A DNA stretch of 64,000 nucleotides from Lachnospiraceae bacterium UBA5902 (GCA_002431865.1 DJEI01000072.1:61586-125585), one strand, 5' to 3'. Shown: positions 45,320 through 54,793, numbered from the stretch's first letter. The notes: a model not told the origin generated them from the sequence alone. Numbers and translations: made by a program.

Positions 45320-47959
45320 GTGAAAAATTACGGCGTGAATGAATTGCGTAAGATGTTTTTGGAGTTTTTTGAGAGCAAGGGACATTTGAAAATGAACAGT
45401 TTTTCGCTGATCCCACATAATGACAACAGTCTGCTTTTGATCAACTCCGGTATGGCACCGTTAAAGCCTTATTTTACAGGACAGGAGATTCCGCCACGCA
45501 GACGTGTGACAACCTGTCAGAAGTGTATTCGTACTGGCGACATCGAGAACGTAGGTAAGACAGCCAGACATGGTACATTTTTTGAAATGCTTGGTAACTT
45601 CTCATTTGGTGATTATTTCAAGCATGATGCAATTCATTGGACATGGGAGTTTTTGACAGAGGTTGTCGGACTCGATAAGAACCGTCTGTATCCATCAGTT
45701 TATCTTGAGGATGATGAGGCGTTTGATATCTGGAACAAGGAGATCGGCGTAGACAAAGACCGTATCTTCCGTTTTGGCAAAGAAGATAACTTCTGGGAGC
45801 ACGGCGCAGGTCCTTGCGGTCCATGTTCAGAAGTTTATTATGACCGTGGAGAAAAGTATGGCTGTGGTAAGCCAGGCTGTACAGTCGGTTGTGATTGTGA
45901 CCGTTATATGGAAGTATGGAACAACGTTTTCACACAGTTTGATAATGATGGTCATAACAACTATACAGAGCTTGAGCAGAAGAATATCGATACAGGTATG
46001 GGTCTGGAGCGTCTGGCAGTTGTTGTACAGGATGTGGATTCTATCTTCGATGTAGACACGATTAAGGCACTCCGTGACAAGGTCTGCGAGATGGCAGGTG
46101 TTACATATGAAGAGGACGCAAATACAGACGTCAGCATCCGTGTCATCACGGATCATATCCGTTCGGTTACTTTTATGACATCCGATGGTATCCTTCCATC
46201 CAACGAAGGTCGTGGATATGTGCTTCGGCGCCTGCTCCGCCGTGCAGCAAGACATGGCAGACTGCTTGGCATCAAGGGCGCTTTCTTAGCAGAGCTTTCA
46301 AAGACCGTGATCGAAGTATCCAAGGATGCTTATCCGGAGCTTGCAGAAAAGCAGGAGCATATTTTTGCAACTTTAAATACAGAGGAAGAAAATTTCAATA
46401 AGACGATCGATCAGGGACTTTCTATCCTGAATGGTTATGTAGACGATATGAAGGCAAAGGGAGAGAAAACTCTTTCGGGCGAGCATGCATTTAAGCTGTA
46501 TGATACCTATGGATTTCCACTTGATCTGACTGTCGAGATTCTGGAAGAGTCAGGATTTTCAGCAGATGAGGAAGGATTTAAGGCTTGCATGCAGGAACAG
46601 CGGGAACGCGCAAGAAAGGCGAGAAAAACAACGAACTATATGGGTGCCGATGCGACAGTCTATGAGCAGATTGATGTCGCAATCACAACCGAATTTGTCG
46701 GTTATGATAGACTGACACATGAGTCTGAAATCGTGGCAATCGCAGGTGAAGATGCAGTGGCAGACATCCTTTCCGAAGGTGATAATGGTTCCATTCTTGT
46801 TAAAGAGACACCATTTTATGCGACCATGGGTGGTCAGTGTGGTGATGCCGGTGTGATCGAGACAGCAACCGGTAAATTCATCGTCAAAGATACGATCAAG
46901 GTTGTTGGTGGCAAGATCGCACATATCGGTTATGTAGAAAATGGCGAGATCAAGCTTCATGATACAGCAAAGCTTTCTGTCGATGCAGATAAGCGTCTGC
47001 ATACCTGTATGAACCATTCTGCAACACATTTGCTGCAGAAGGCATTAAAGATGGTTCTCGGTGGACATGTGGAACAGGCAGGTTCCTATGTAGATCAGGA
47101 TCGTCTCCGGTTTGACTTTACACATAATCAGGCACTCTCGAAAGAAGAAATCGAGCAGGTAGAGGCAATCGTCAATGAGAAGATCGCCGAGGATCTTCCG
47201 GTTGTAACAAAGGTTATGGGACTGGAGGAAGCAAAGAAGACAGGCGCGATGGCACTTTTTGGTGAGAAGTATGGCGAGACGGTACGAGTTGTCAATATGG
47301 GCGATTTCTCCATCGAGCTTTGCGGTGGTACACACGTAGAAAAGACGGGTGTGATTGCAACCTTTAAGATTGTATCTGAGACAGGTGTCGCCGCTGGCGT
47401 CCGCCGTATTGAGGCGCTTACTTCCCGCGGTGCATTTGCATATTATCATAATCTGGAGAATACATTGAAACAGGCAAGTGCTGCTGCAAAGGCAGAGCCT
47501 GCAAATCTTGTAGAGAAGATTGAGGGCATGCTTGCAGAGATCAAACAGTTACAGTCTGAGAACCAGAAACTTAAAGACAAGATGGCAAAGGCGGCTGTTG
47601 GTGACGTATTGTCTGACGTAGTGGCAGTTGGCACTTACAAGATTCTTCCGGTATCTGTAAATGGAGTTGATATGAATGCACTTCGTAATCTTGGTGACGA
47701 TATGAAGACAAAGATTGCATCTGGTGTAGTTATATTAGCCTCCGATATGGGAGATAAGGTTAACCTGATCGTGATGGCAACGGATGATGCTGTGAAGGCT
47801 GGCGCACATGCCGGAAATATCATCAAGAAGATTGCACCGATGGTCGGTGGCGGCGGCGGTGGCCGTCCAAATATGGCACAGGCAGGTGGTAAGACTCCTG
47901 CAGGCATCAAGGATGCACTTGAAGCAGGTGTAAAGGAAGCTGAAGCACAGCTTTCATAG
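45320..47959 (+). CDS. alaS: alanine-tRNA ligase
   Basis: Charges tRNA-Ala. 879 residues from GTG 45320, with AGGAGG ending 9 bases ahead; the frame upstream to 45293 lies within the small membrane protein gene. Class II catalytic core (about 1-440, motif TARHGTFFEMLGNFSFGDYFK), then the editing domain with zinc-binding HSATHLL and CGGTH, and the C-terminal DHHA1/C-Ala region with GGGGGGRPNMAQAGG. No T-box leader was seen upstream. Confidence 0.98.
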   Translation: MKNYGVNELRKMFLEFFESKGHLKMNSFSLIPHNDNSLLLINSGMAPLKPYFTGQEIPPRRRVTTCQKCIRTGDIENVGKTARHGTFFEMLGNFSFGDYFKHDAIHWTWEFLTEVVGLDKNRLYPSVYLEDDEAFDIWNKEIGVDKDRIFRFGKEDNFWEHGAGPCGPCSEVYYDRGEKYGCGKPGCTVGCDCDRYMEVWNNVFTQFDNDGHNNYTELEQKNIDTGMGLERLAVVVQDVDSIFDVDTIKALRDKVCEMAGVTYEEDANTDVSIRVITDHIRSVTFMTSDGILPSNEGRGYVLRRLLRRAARHGRLLGIKGAFLAELSKTVIEVSKDAYPELAEKQEHIFATLNTEEENFNKTIDQGLSILNGYVDDMKAKGEKTLSGEHAFKLYDTYGFPLDLTVEILEESGFSADEEGFKACMQEQRERARKARKTTNYMGADATVYEQIDVAITTEFVGYDRLTHESEIVAIAGEDAVADILSEGDNGSILVKETPFYATMGGQCGDAGVIETATGKFIVKDTIKVVGGKIAHIGYVENGEIKLHDTAKLSVDADKRLHTCMNHSATHLLQKALKMVLGGHVEQAGSYVDQDRLRFDFTHNQALSKEEIEQVEAIVNEKIAEDLPVVTKVMGLEEAKKTGAMALFGEKYGETVRVVNMGDFSIELCGGTHVEKTGVIATFKIVSETGVAAGVRRIEALTSRGAFAYYHNLENTLKQASAAAKAEPANLVEKIEGMLAEIKQLQSENQKLKDKMAKAAVGDVLSDVVAVGTYKILPVSVNGVDMNALRNLGDDMKTKIASGVVILASDMGDKVNLIVMATDDAVKAGAHAGNIIKKIAPMVGGGGGGRPNMAQAGGKTPAGIKDALEAGVKEAEAQLS

Positions 47960-47993
47960 TTTTTTGACATAAATAGAAAGTGAGGAACATAAT

Positions 47994-48593
47994 ATGGCAT
48001 TAGTACCTACCGTTGTAGAGCAGACGAGCCGAGGCGAGCGCGCCTACGATATTTATTCAAGATTGTTAAAGGAGAGAATTATCTTTCTGGCAGATGAAGT
48101 AAACGATACAACTGCAAGTCTGGTTATCGCACAGCTTCTGTTTCTGGAGTCTGAAGATCCTTCCAAGGATATCAGCCTCTATATCAACAGCCCGGGCGGA
48201 TCTGTATCAGCTGGATTTGGTATTTATGATACAATGAATTATATCAAGTGTGATGTATCAACGATCTGTGTTGGTATGGCAGCCAGCATGGGAGCATTTC
48301 TTCTTGCTGGTGGTACAAAGGGCAAGCGAATTGCACTTCCGAATTCGGAAATCATGATCCATCAGCCATTGGGTGGCCTTCCAGGGCACAATCAGGCAAC
48401 GGATATGAAGATTGCAACGGATAATATCCTTCGCACAAAGGAACGCTTAAATCGTATTTTAAGTGCGAACACAGGCAAGTCTATGGAAGAGATCGAGCGG
48501 GATACCGATCGAAATAACTGGATGACAGCCGATCAGGCACTCGAATATGGCTTGATTGATCATATCTTCTCAAGTCGAGATGAAGTGAAATAA
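47994..48593 (+). CDS. clpP: ATP-dependent Clp protease proteolytic subunit
   Basis: Serine protease subunit of ClpXP/ClpCP. 199 residues, with the nucleophile Ser in [14 protein letters not shown], the catalytic His in MIHQPLGG and the Asp in [12 protein letters not shown]. Conserved [19 protein letters not shown] precedes the ATG 34 bases after alaS. clpX does not follow. Whether it is the main ClpP or a paralogue cannot be told here. Confidence 0.96.
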   Translation: MALVPTVVEQTSRGERAYDIYSRLLKERIIFLADEVNDTTASLVIAQLLFLESEDPSKDISLYINSPGGSVSAGFGIYDTMNYIKCDVSTICVGMAASMGAFLLAGGTKGKRIALPNSEIMIHQPLGGLPGHNQATDMKIATDNILRTKERLNRILSANTGKSMEEIERDTDRNNWMTADQALEYGLIDHIFSSRDEVK

Positions 48594-48631
48594 AAAAATG
48601 TAATTTCGTGACAATAAATTTCAATTTTTGG

Positions 48632-48659
48632 TTGACGAATTTGATTTATGTGTTATAAT
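48632..48659 (+). promoter_or_regulatory. predicted promoter of rpsU
   Basis: TTGACG (48632-48637), 16-base spacer, TATAAT (48654-48659). Transcription would begin near 48666, leaving a leader of about 85 bases. Confidence 0.8.
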
Positions 48660-48666
48660 CTAACTT

Positions 48667-48751
48667 GTGCAATTTGGTAAATACCCAAACAGTTGTTTAT
48701 GAAACGCACAAACACGAGATATTTTACAACTGGAGGGAGGGTGAGAGAAGT
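48667..48751 (+). promoter_or_regulatory. structured 5' leader of rpsU
   Basis: Pairs seen: GTGC/GCAC (48667-48670 with 48706-48709), TTTGG/CCAAA (48673-48677 with 48685-48689) and CAGTTGT/ACAACTG (48690-48696 with 48726-48732). The last one ends at the GGAGGGAGG ribosome-binding site and crosses the first, so the two are alternatives or a pseudoknot. Possible translational control of S21. Confidence 0.5.
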
Positions 48752-48928
48752 ATGTCAAACGTAATCGTAAAAGAGAATGAGACTTTAGATAGCGCTCTTC
48801 GCAGATTCAAGAGAAACTGTGCGAAAGCCGGTATTCAGCAGGAAATTCGTAAGAGAGAGCATTACGAGAAGCCAAGCGTAAAGCGTAAGAAGAAGTCTGA
48901 GGCAGCTAGAAAGCGCAAGTTCAAATAA
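48752..48928 (+). CDS. rpsU: 30S ribosomal protein S21
   Basis: 58-residue small-subunit protein: [20 protein letters not shown] and a Lys/Arg-rich C-terminus ending [15 protein letters not shown] 48752 follows GGAGGGAGGGTGAG. The longer frame from 48665 is an untranslated leader in phase. Own promoter and own terminator, so single-gene transcript. Confidence 0.97.
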   Translation: MSNVIVKENETLDSALRRFKRNCAKAGIQQEIRKREHYEKPSVKRKKKSEAARKRKFK

Positions 48929-48940
48929 TACAGACATTAA

Positions 48941-48971
48941 GGTGTTACTAATTTTAGTAGCACCTTTTTTA
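48941..48971 (+). terminator. terminator after rpsU
   Basis: Stem GGTGTTACTA with TAGTAGCACC (48941-48950 with 48955-48964, one G-U pair), short loop, followed by seven T. Confidence 0.9.
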
Positions 48972-48992
48972 TTGTGTTAATTTGTAGATACA

Positions 48993-49021
48993 TCATAATG
49001 AAAACATTACAAGCATATATT
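48993..49021 (+). promoter_or_regulatory. candidate sigma-E sporulation promoter before yqfC
   Basis: TCATAAT (48993-48999), 14-base spacer, CATATATT (49014-49021). Compared with the Bacillus sigma-E consensus KMATATT-N14/15-CATACAMT it agrees at 6 of 7 and about 6-7 of 8 positions. The start codon of yqfC is 30 bases downstream. Confidence 0.6.
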
Positions 49022-49050
49022 GGGAATAAAAGCTGTTCGGAGATGGAATA

Positions 49051-49275
49051 ATGACGCAGGTGCATTTTTACGATCAGACATGCGTACATGTGGATGGATA
49101 CAGACAGATTGTCAGCTTTGATACGACGCAGGTATTGCTTCGATGCAGGAAAAATATGCTCGCCATTGAAGGAAATGCACTTCGGATTGCATCGTTTGAT
49201 GGAGCAGAGATTACGGTTCGTGGTGATATTGAGGCTGTGAGATGGAGGGGGGAGGAGGCAGAGAAGCATGCGTAA
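49051..49275 (+). CDS. yqfC: sporulation protein YqfC (YabP/YqfC family)
   Basis: 74-residue beta-rich protein of the YabP/YqfC family, related to spore coat and cortex genes controlled by sigma-E. CRKNMLAIEGNALRIASFDGAEITVRGDIEAVRW is the family core, here split: CRKNMLAIEGNALRI then ITVRGDIEAVRW. CGGAGATGG precedes the ATG. The last codons overlap yqfD by 8 bases, giving translational coupling. A candidate sigma-E promoter lies just upstream. Confidence 0.88.
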   Translation: MTQVHFYDQTCVHVDGYRQIVSFDTTQVLLRCRKNMLAIEGNALRIASFDGAEITVRGDIEAVRWRGEEAEKHA

Positions 49276-50485
49276 ATGGTCGGATATCTTTGCACATCGC
49301 TGTGTCATTCATTTAACTGGCTGGGAAGTGGAACGTTTTTTGAACATCTGTAAGCATAATGATATTCTGTTTACGGATGTGATCTTGGATAAGACAGGTG
49401 TATTTGCAACAATCTCCTATAAAGCGTGGAGGACCGTTCAGAAGCTGCAGGAGAAATGTCAGGTGAGCTGTAGCATTGTAACAGAGACAGGCTTGTATCC
49501 TTTTTTGCGAAAGTATAAGAAACGGGTGGCGTTTGTCGTCAGTCTGCTGGTGTGCGCCGGAATTATTTTTTATTCCTCTCTTTTTATCTGGCATATAGAT
49601 GTGGAGGGAACATCCATCTATACGGAGGAGGAAATCGTAACTTATATCAGTGAATCGCTCGTGCCGATTGGGACAAAGCGGGCGTCGATTTCGATTGCAG
49701 AATTGGAAAAAGCACTTCGGATGCAGTATGACCGGATCGCATGGATCACTTGTGATGTGGAAGGAACCAGATTGGTTGTCCGGTTTGTGGAAACCGTAGA
49801 AAAGGAAGAGGTAAAGACATTTGATACGCCGTGTAATATAGTGGCGGTCAAGGATGGCATTGTACTTGATCTGCTTGCCAAAAGTGGAACAAAGCTGGTT
49901 AATCCCGGTGATGAGGTAAAAAAAGGAGATGTGTTAATTACCGGAGTTGTAAACATTTATAATGAATATGAAGAATTGATCGAGACAAATTATGTCGCGG
50001 CAGACGGTGTTGTTTACGCGCAGACGAAATATCAGTATCAACAGGCGTTTTCACTTAGTTATACAGAAAAAAAGCAGGGGAAAAAGAAAAAAACAGGCGT
50101 ATCGATCCAGATTGGAACCTCCGTGAAGACGCTGCATCAGCCGAAGTCCGTGGATGGCTATGAACAGGTGTCGACCACGCATATCTTTCATATCGGAAAG
50201 GCATATTATCTGCCTTTTTCTGTAACTGTCACAAAGTATTATCAGCCGGTCTATGAGACAAAGACTTACACAGAGGAGGAAGCACACAAAAAGCAGGAAC
50301 AACTGTTGCAGATCTATATTGCAGATCTCAAGAAAAAAGGGGTGGAAATACTGGAAAATAATGTTACAATAGAATGTAAAGATGGAGAATGCCTTGCATC
50401 CGGAACACTGGTTGTAAGGGAAATCATTGGTGTGCCGGAGACATTGGCGATTCCGGACGGGACGAATCAGGAAAATGAGGAATAG
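49268..50485 (+). CDS. yqfD: sporulation protein YqfD
   Basis: 405 residues. An N-terminal cytoplasmic part of about 78 residues, one membrane helix (about 80-101, VAFVVSLLVCAGIIFYSSLF), then a large outer domain with a POTRA-like start (DVEGTSIYTEEEIVTYISE) and a beta-rich C-terminus. In B. subtilis YqfD belongs to the sigma-E regulon and acts in the mother cell in forespore engulfment/coat steps. AGGAGGCAG precedes ATG 49268. phoH follows 8 bases after the stop. Confidence 0.9.
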   Translation: MRKWSDIFAHRCVIHLTGWEVERFLNICKHNDILFTDVILDKTGVFATISYKAWRTVQKLQEKCQVSCSIVTETGLYPFLRKYKKRVAFVVSLLVCAGIIFYSSLFIWHIDVEGTSIYTEEEIVTYISESLVPIGTKRASISIAELEKALRMQYDRIAWITCDVEGTRLVVRFVETVEKEEVKTFDTPCNIVAVKDGIVLDLLAKSGTKLVNPGDEVKKGDVLITGVVNIYNEYEELIETNYVAADGVVYAQTKYQYQQAFSLSYTEKKQGKKKKTGVSIQIGTSVKTLHQPKSVDGYEQVSTTHIFHIGKAYYLPFSVTVTKYYQPVYETKTYTEEEAHKKQEQLLQIYIADLKKKGVEILENNVTIECKDGECLASGTLVVREIIGVPETLAIPDGTNQENEE

Positions 50486-50493
50486 AAACAGTT

Positions 50494-51492
50494 ATGAGTG
50501 CATATTATGAGACAATCACAGTGCCTGCAGATCAGATTCAACTGGTGTTTGGACAGTTCGACCGCAATATCAAGAATCTGGAAAAGGCATATCATGTAGC
50601 AGTGGTTTTACGTGATGATAAGCTGCGTATCACAGGCTCAGAAGGCAGTGTCAAGCGTGCAGCTTCGGTAATTGAGCAGCTCGTTGCTCTGGCAGATAAG
50701 GGCGAAGAGATTACCGACCAGAATGTGAATTATGCGATATCATTGTCCAAGACAGGAGAGGAAGAAGCTGTATCAACGCTTGCGGCGGATTCGAATATTA
50801 TCTGTCATACGACAAATGGAAAGCCGGTTAAGGCGAAAACATTGGGACAGAAAAAATATGTGGAAGCCATTGACAAGGATATGATCGTGTTTGGTGTTGG
50901 ACCGGCAGGAACCGGAAAAACATATCTGGCGATGGCGAAGGCAATCACGGCATTTAAAAACAATGAAGTGAACCGGATTTTTTTGACAAGACCAGCAATT
51001 GAGGCTGGTGAGAAGCTCGGATTTTTGCCGGGCGATCTGCAGAGCAAGGTGGATCCATATCTGCGTCCGCTGTATGATGCGTTATATGAGATTATGGGCG
51101 CGGAAGCGTTTCTGAAGAACATGGAAAAAGGGTTAATTGAGGTAGCACCACTTGCCTATATGCGTGGGCGAACCTTGGACAACGCCTATATTGTGCTGGA
51201 TGAAGCACAGAATACGACGCCTGCACAGATGAAGATGTTTTTGACGCGTATCGGATTTGGTTCCAAAGCAATCATCACTGGCGATCTGTCACAGAAGGAT
51301 CTGCCGAAGGATGCACAGTCTGGTCTGGAGGTCGCACTTCGAGTCCTGCATAATATTGATGAGATCTCTGTGATACGGTTTACAAGTGAGGATGTCGTGC
51401 GTCACCCTCTTGTCCAGCGGATTGTCAATGCGTATGAGGAATATGAAAACAGACATAGCCGGGACAAAAAACAACCGCAAAACAAACATTAA
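50494..51492 (+). CDS. phoH: PhoH-family ATPase
   Basis: 332 residues: an N-terminal KH-like region (about 1-75), then a P-loop ATPase with Walker A GPAGTGKT at residues 136-143, TRPAIEAGEKLGFLPGDL, and Walker B YIVLDEAQNTTPAQMK. Family members are linked to RNA metabolism with the endoribonuclease YbeY, whose gene is next. The yqfC-yqfD-phoH-ybeY order is standard in Firmicutes, though a separate promoter stands before ybeY here. Confidence 0.95.
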   Translation: MSAYYETITVPADQIQLVFGQFDRNIKNLEKAYHVAVVLRDDKLRITGSEGSVKRAASVIEQLVALADKGEEITDQNVNYAISLSKTGEEEAVSTLAADSNIICHTTNGKPVKAKTLGQKKYVEAIDKDMIVFGVGPAGTGKTYLAMAKAITAFKNNEVNRIFLTRPAIEAGEKLGFLPGDLQSKVDPYLRPLYDALYEIMGAEAFLKNMEKGLIEVAPLAYMRGRTLDNAYIVLDEAQNTTPAQMKMFLTRIGFGSKAIITGDLSQKDLPKDAQSGLEVALRVLHNIDEISVIRFTSEDVVRHPLVQRIVNAYEEYENRHSRDKKQPQNKH

Positions 51493-51509
51493 AATGTGAA
51501 AGATAAAAC

Positions 51510-51538
51510 TTGATTATCTGATACATTTGGGATAAAAT
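51510..51538 (+). promoter_or_regulatory. predicted promoter of ybeY
   Basis: TTGATT (51510-51515), 17-base spacer, TAAAAT (51533-51538). Allows ybeY and following genes to be expressed in growing cells independent of the sporulation-type promoter upstream. Confidence 0.62.
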
Positions 51539-51564
51539 GTAACAGGCAATAAAGGAGAGATACA

Positions 51565-52077
51565 TTGAGCGTATTTTTTGAGAATGAATTGGATACAGAA
51601 ATTCCTGCGCATTATCAGGACATTGTAGAGGATATCATAGAGGCGTCTCTGGATTTCCTGAAATGTCCATATGAATGTGAGGTGAATGTAATTTTTACAG
51701 ATCATGCAGGAATTCAGGCAATTAATAAAGAATACCGGGATATCGATGCACCGACGGATGTCTTATCGTTTCCAATGATAGAGTATGAAGTACCGGGTGA
51801 ATTTGATTTTTGTGAGAACAGTCCACTGGATTATTTCAATCAGGACACCGGAGAGCTGATGCTGGGAGATATCATTTTAAATGTAGACCGGATTGCTGAG
51901 CAGGCGGAGGAGTATGGACATACCAGACGACGTGAGGTTGCGTTTTTAACGGCGCACAGTATGCTGCATCTGGCAGGATATGATCATATCGATGATTCAG
52001 AACGTCTGCATATGGAAAAACTACAAGAGGAAATATTAACAAAGAAAGGATATACGAGAGACAATGAAGAAGAATAA
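51565..52077 (+). CDS. ybeY: endoribonuclease YbeY
   Basis: Zinc-dependent RNase for 16S rRNA 3' maturation. 170 residues from TTG 51565 behind AAAGGAGAG at 6 bases; no better ATG exists before the conserved part. Zinc site HSMLHLAGYDH with His131, His135 and His141, and DVLSFPM upstream. The end overlaps the next gene by 14 bases. Confidence 0.95.
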   Translation: MSVFFENELDTEIPAHYQDIVEDIIEASLDFLKCPYECEVNVIFTDHAGIQAINKEYRDIDAPTDVLSFPMIEYEVPGEFDFCENSPLDYFNQDTGELMLGDIILNVDRIAEQAEEYGHTRRREVAFLTAHSMLHLAGYDHIDDSERLHMEKLQEEILTKKGYTRDNEEE

Positions 52078-53152
52078 GTTAAAGAAGTTGTCTGTATTTG
52101 CATTGACAACTGCACTCACCATATCTTGCCTGGCAGGATGTGGAAAAAAGAAAGAGGAAAATACGGAGCAGGCTACTATCACAACGGAAGCGGCAGCAAC
52201 GATGTCGGATGCGGATATTGAGTTTGCACCGACAAAGGAAGGCTATGTGATCAATGAGTTTTCTGGTGAGTGGATTGATGAGAGTCTTTCTAATCAGAGA
52301 CCACTTTGTATCATGATCAACAACATTGTGGATGCCATGCCACAGTCTGGTATCTCACAGGCAGATGTCACATTTGAGATGCTCGTTGAGGGTGGTATTA
52401 CAAGATATATGTGTGTATTTAAGGATTATTCCAATCTTGAAAAACTGGGACCGGTTCGTAGTGCCAGACATTATTATGTACAGATGGCAAATATGTTAGA
52501 TGGAATTTATGCGCATGTTGGCTGGTCAACTTATGCTGAAGATCAGATCAAGGCGAGTGGAACCAATAACCTGAATGGATTATATGATTCTATTACTTTT
52601 TATCGGGATGAGTCAAGAGTTGCACCACACAACTGTTATACAAACAGTGAGAAACTGAAGGAAGGTATAGCGGCAGCCGGATATCGCACAGAGTATAATG
52701 CAGATAGAACTTCATCCAAGAATATGTTTGCATTTAATACAGAAGATACGAAGATTGGTAATGGACAGACAGCAAATAAAGTAACAACCGCATACAATGA
52801 CAGCAGCACAAGATGGTATGAGTACAATGCCGATGATAAGTTGTATTATCGTTTCCAGTATGGAACAGAGCAGATTGATGATCAGACAAATGAGCAGCTT
52901 CGTTACAAGAACCTTATTGTTATGTTTGTTGAGTATACCGATATTGGTGATGGTTTGCAAAGCATTAACTGGGATAAATCGGGAACAGGCTATTATATAT
53001 CAGATGGTGAATATGAGGCGATTACATGGAGACCAGACAATGGTGTGCTTAAATATTACACTGCAGATGGCAAGCAGTTAAAGATGAATCCGGGAAAGAC
53101 ATTTGTAACAGTATTTGATGAGACAAAGCAGGATAAGATTATCTTTGAATAA
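52064..53152 (+). CDS. DUF3048 lipoprotein
   Basis: 362 residues with a lipoprotein signal: basic MKKNKLKK, hydrophobic stretch and lipobox LAGC with Cys26 as the lipid-carrying residue. The mature part is the DUF3048 N- and C-terminal domains (YerB family), seen in RPLCIMINNIVDAMPQSGISQAD, a longer stretch cut here as PLCIMINNIVDAMPQSGI, and GPVRSARHYYV. Family function is not known; an envelope role is inferred from export. Starts within the end of ybeY, so translation is coupled. Confidence 0.9.
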   Translation: MKKNKLKKLSVFALTTALTISCLAGCGKKKEENTEQATITTEAAATMSDADIEFAPTKEGYVINEFSGEWIDESLSNQRPLCIMINNIVDAMPQSGISQADVTFEMLVEGGITRYMCVFKDYSNLEKLGPVRSARHYYVQMANMLDGIYAHVGWSTYAEDQIKASGTNNLNGLYDSITFYRDESRVAPHNCYTNSEKLKEGIAAAGYRTEYNADRTSSKNMFAFNTEDTKIGNGQTANKVTTAYNDSSTRWYEYNADDKLYYRFQYGTEQIDDQTNEQLRYKNLIVMFVEYTDIGDGLQSINWDKSGTGYYISDGEYEAITWRPDNGVLKYYTADGKQLKMNPGKTFVTVFDETKQDKIIFE

Positions 53153-53195
53153 TTAAATACGAATATGGAAATAATTTCTTCAAGGAGTTGGTGCC

Positions 53196-53552
53196 ATGAA
53201 GAAATTATTTTTATATGTACTATTATTTGTAGGGATTTTTTCATTATGTTTTTTGATTGCAAATGAGTATTTTAAACAACGTATGCAGGAAAAAGAGGGA
53301 CAAAAGCTGGAGCTTGCAGCAGATTCTATTTCCATTGATACAGAATGGAAAGAAAATGGATTTTTGGTAGGGATTCAGAACGGACGTGTGATTGTGTATG
53401 AGGCGGACACACAGCAGGTATATGAGTATACCGATATTGATGCGGCGGTTTTGCAGAAATTGCATCCAAGTGTATATCAGAATCTATTAAAAAACGTGTA
53501 TTTTGATTCGAAAAAGAAATTGTATCGGTATCTGGAATCATTATCAACCTAG
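53196..53552 (+). CDS. BofC-like single-pass protein
   Basis: 118 residues. An N-terminal membrane helix or uncleaved signal (about 3-24), then a small outer domain. The C-terminal part, VIVYEADTQQVYEYTDIDAA ... YFDSKKKLYRYLES, resembles the C-terminal domain of BofC, which in Bacillus inhibits the SpoIVB protease checkpoint in the forespore. The similarity is weak and was judged by eye. CAAGGAGTTGG precedes the ATG. Confidence 0.6.
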   Translation: MKKLFLYVLLFVGIFSLCFLIANEYFKQRMQEKEGQKLELAADSISIDTEWKENGFLVGIQNGRVIVYEADTQQVYEYTDIDAAVLQKLHPSVYQNLLKNVYFDSKKKLYRYLESLST

Positions 53553-53575
53553 AAAAACTTACAGTGAGGAATACA

Positions 53576-54793
53576 ATGAGAACACAGTATGATGTATGTG
53601 TAGTTGGCGGTGGTGCAGCCGGAATGGCTGCAGCCATCGCGGCTGCCGAAGGCGGAAACACCGTCTGTATCATTGATAAGAATAAAAAACTCGGTAAAAA
53701 ATTATATGCCACAGGCAATGGTCGATGCAATCTGGCAAATGTAGATATGAAAGATGGTCATTATCATTCGTCTTCAGAAACGTATCAGACATTTCTACAT
53801 ACCTGTCTGGGCGAGCAGCCATTGCATGAAATGTTTGCATTTTTGCATTCTATTGGTGTATATACAAGATGTATCGACGGATATTATTATCCAATATCAA
53901 TGCAGGCATCAGCGGTTGTATGGGCACTTTTAGACCGAATAAAAGCATTGCAGGTGACCACGTATCTGTCAGAAACGGTGACAGATATACAGGCAAAAAA
54001 GGATGGATATCATGTTTTGTGCAATACTGAGATTATTGCCAAAAAAGTGATACTGGCATGTGGTGGACGGTCATATCCATCGCTTGGCGGATGCGCGGAC
54101 GGCGCAAGACTTGCAGAGAAGCTCGGCGTAAAACAGGAGCCGCAAAGGCCGGCTTTATGTGCCGTTATGACAGAGGAAAATACTGAGGCGGTAAAAGGCG
54201 TACGTGTGGCATGTTCGGCATGGTTTGAAGAGGGTAACACGGTATGGAAACAGTCCGGCGAATTGCAGATTACGGAATATGGTTTATCTGGTATTATGAT
54301 ATTTAATTTATCTTCGGAGCTTGGCAGGATCTTATCAGAAGAATCAAGTGTTAAGCTGTATGTGGATTTTTTACCCGAGATAGAAGAGAATGCATTTGTG
54401 CAGGGAAGCAGAAATGTGAACCGGAGTCTGTATGGATATCTGAATGCATTTTTGACAGACAAGCTCGCGATGTATATATTAGACATAGCGTGTGAACAGC
54501 CAAAGCAGGCACTTGAAGAATTGTCAGAAACACAGATGCAGGCAATCTACCACCTGTGCAGACGATTCCCATTTCACATCCGGGCATTAAAAAATTATGA
54601 ACAGGCGCAGGTAACCGCAGGTGGAATCCAGCTGACAGAGATCCAGCCAGAGACGATGGAATGTATGCCATATCCGGGATTGTATGCAACGGGAGAAATG
54701 CTGGATATCGACGGAGATTGTGGCGGATATAATCTGACGTTTGCATTACTTACAGGATTACGGGCAGGGAGAGCATGTCATGATAACAATTAA
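53576..54793 (+). CDS. FAD-dependent oxidoreductase, HI0933/YhiN type
   Basis: 405 residues from ATG 53576; the in-frame GTG 53564 is part of its GTGAGGA ribosome-binding site. Rossmann FAD-binding motif VCVVGGGAAGMAAA at the N-terminus, the family stretch GNGRCNLAN, VILACGGRSYPSLGG, and the C-terminal GLYATGEMLDIDGDCGGYN. This is the HI0933-like family of flavoproteins of largely unknown substrate; BaiN, a bile-acid reductase candidate, belongs here, but that function must not be assumed. Overlaps the next gene by 14 bases. Confidence 0.88.
   Translation: MRTQYDVCVVGGGAAGMAAAIAAAEGGNTVCIIDKNKKLGKKLYATGNGRCNLANVDMKDGHYHSSSETYQTFLHTCLGEQPLHEMFAFLHSIGVYTRCIDGYYYPISMQASAVVWALLDRIKALQVTTYLSETVTDIQAKKDGYHVLCNTEIIAKKVILACGGRSYPSLGGCADGARLAEKLGVKQEPQRPALCAVMTEENTEAVKGVRVACSAWFEEGNTVWKQSGELQITEYGLSGIMIFNLSSELGRILSEESSVKLYVDFLPEIEENAFVQGSRNVNRSLYGYLNAFLTDKLAMYILDIACEQPKQALEELSETQMQAIYHLCRRFPFHIRALKNYEQAQVTAGGIQLTEIQPETMECMPYPGLYATGEMLDIDGDCGGYNLTFALLTGLRAGRACHDNN

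Noticed and set aside
48665-48751. N-terminal extension of S21 from 48665
   Set aside because: S21 begins at MSNVIVKEN behind a very strong ribosome-binding site; the upstream part is the structured leader.
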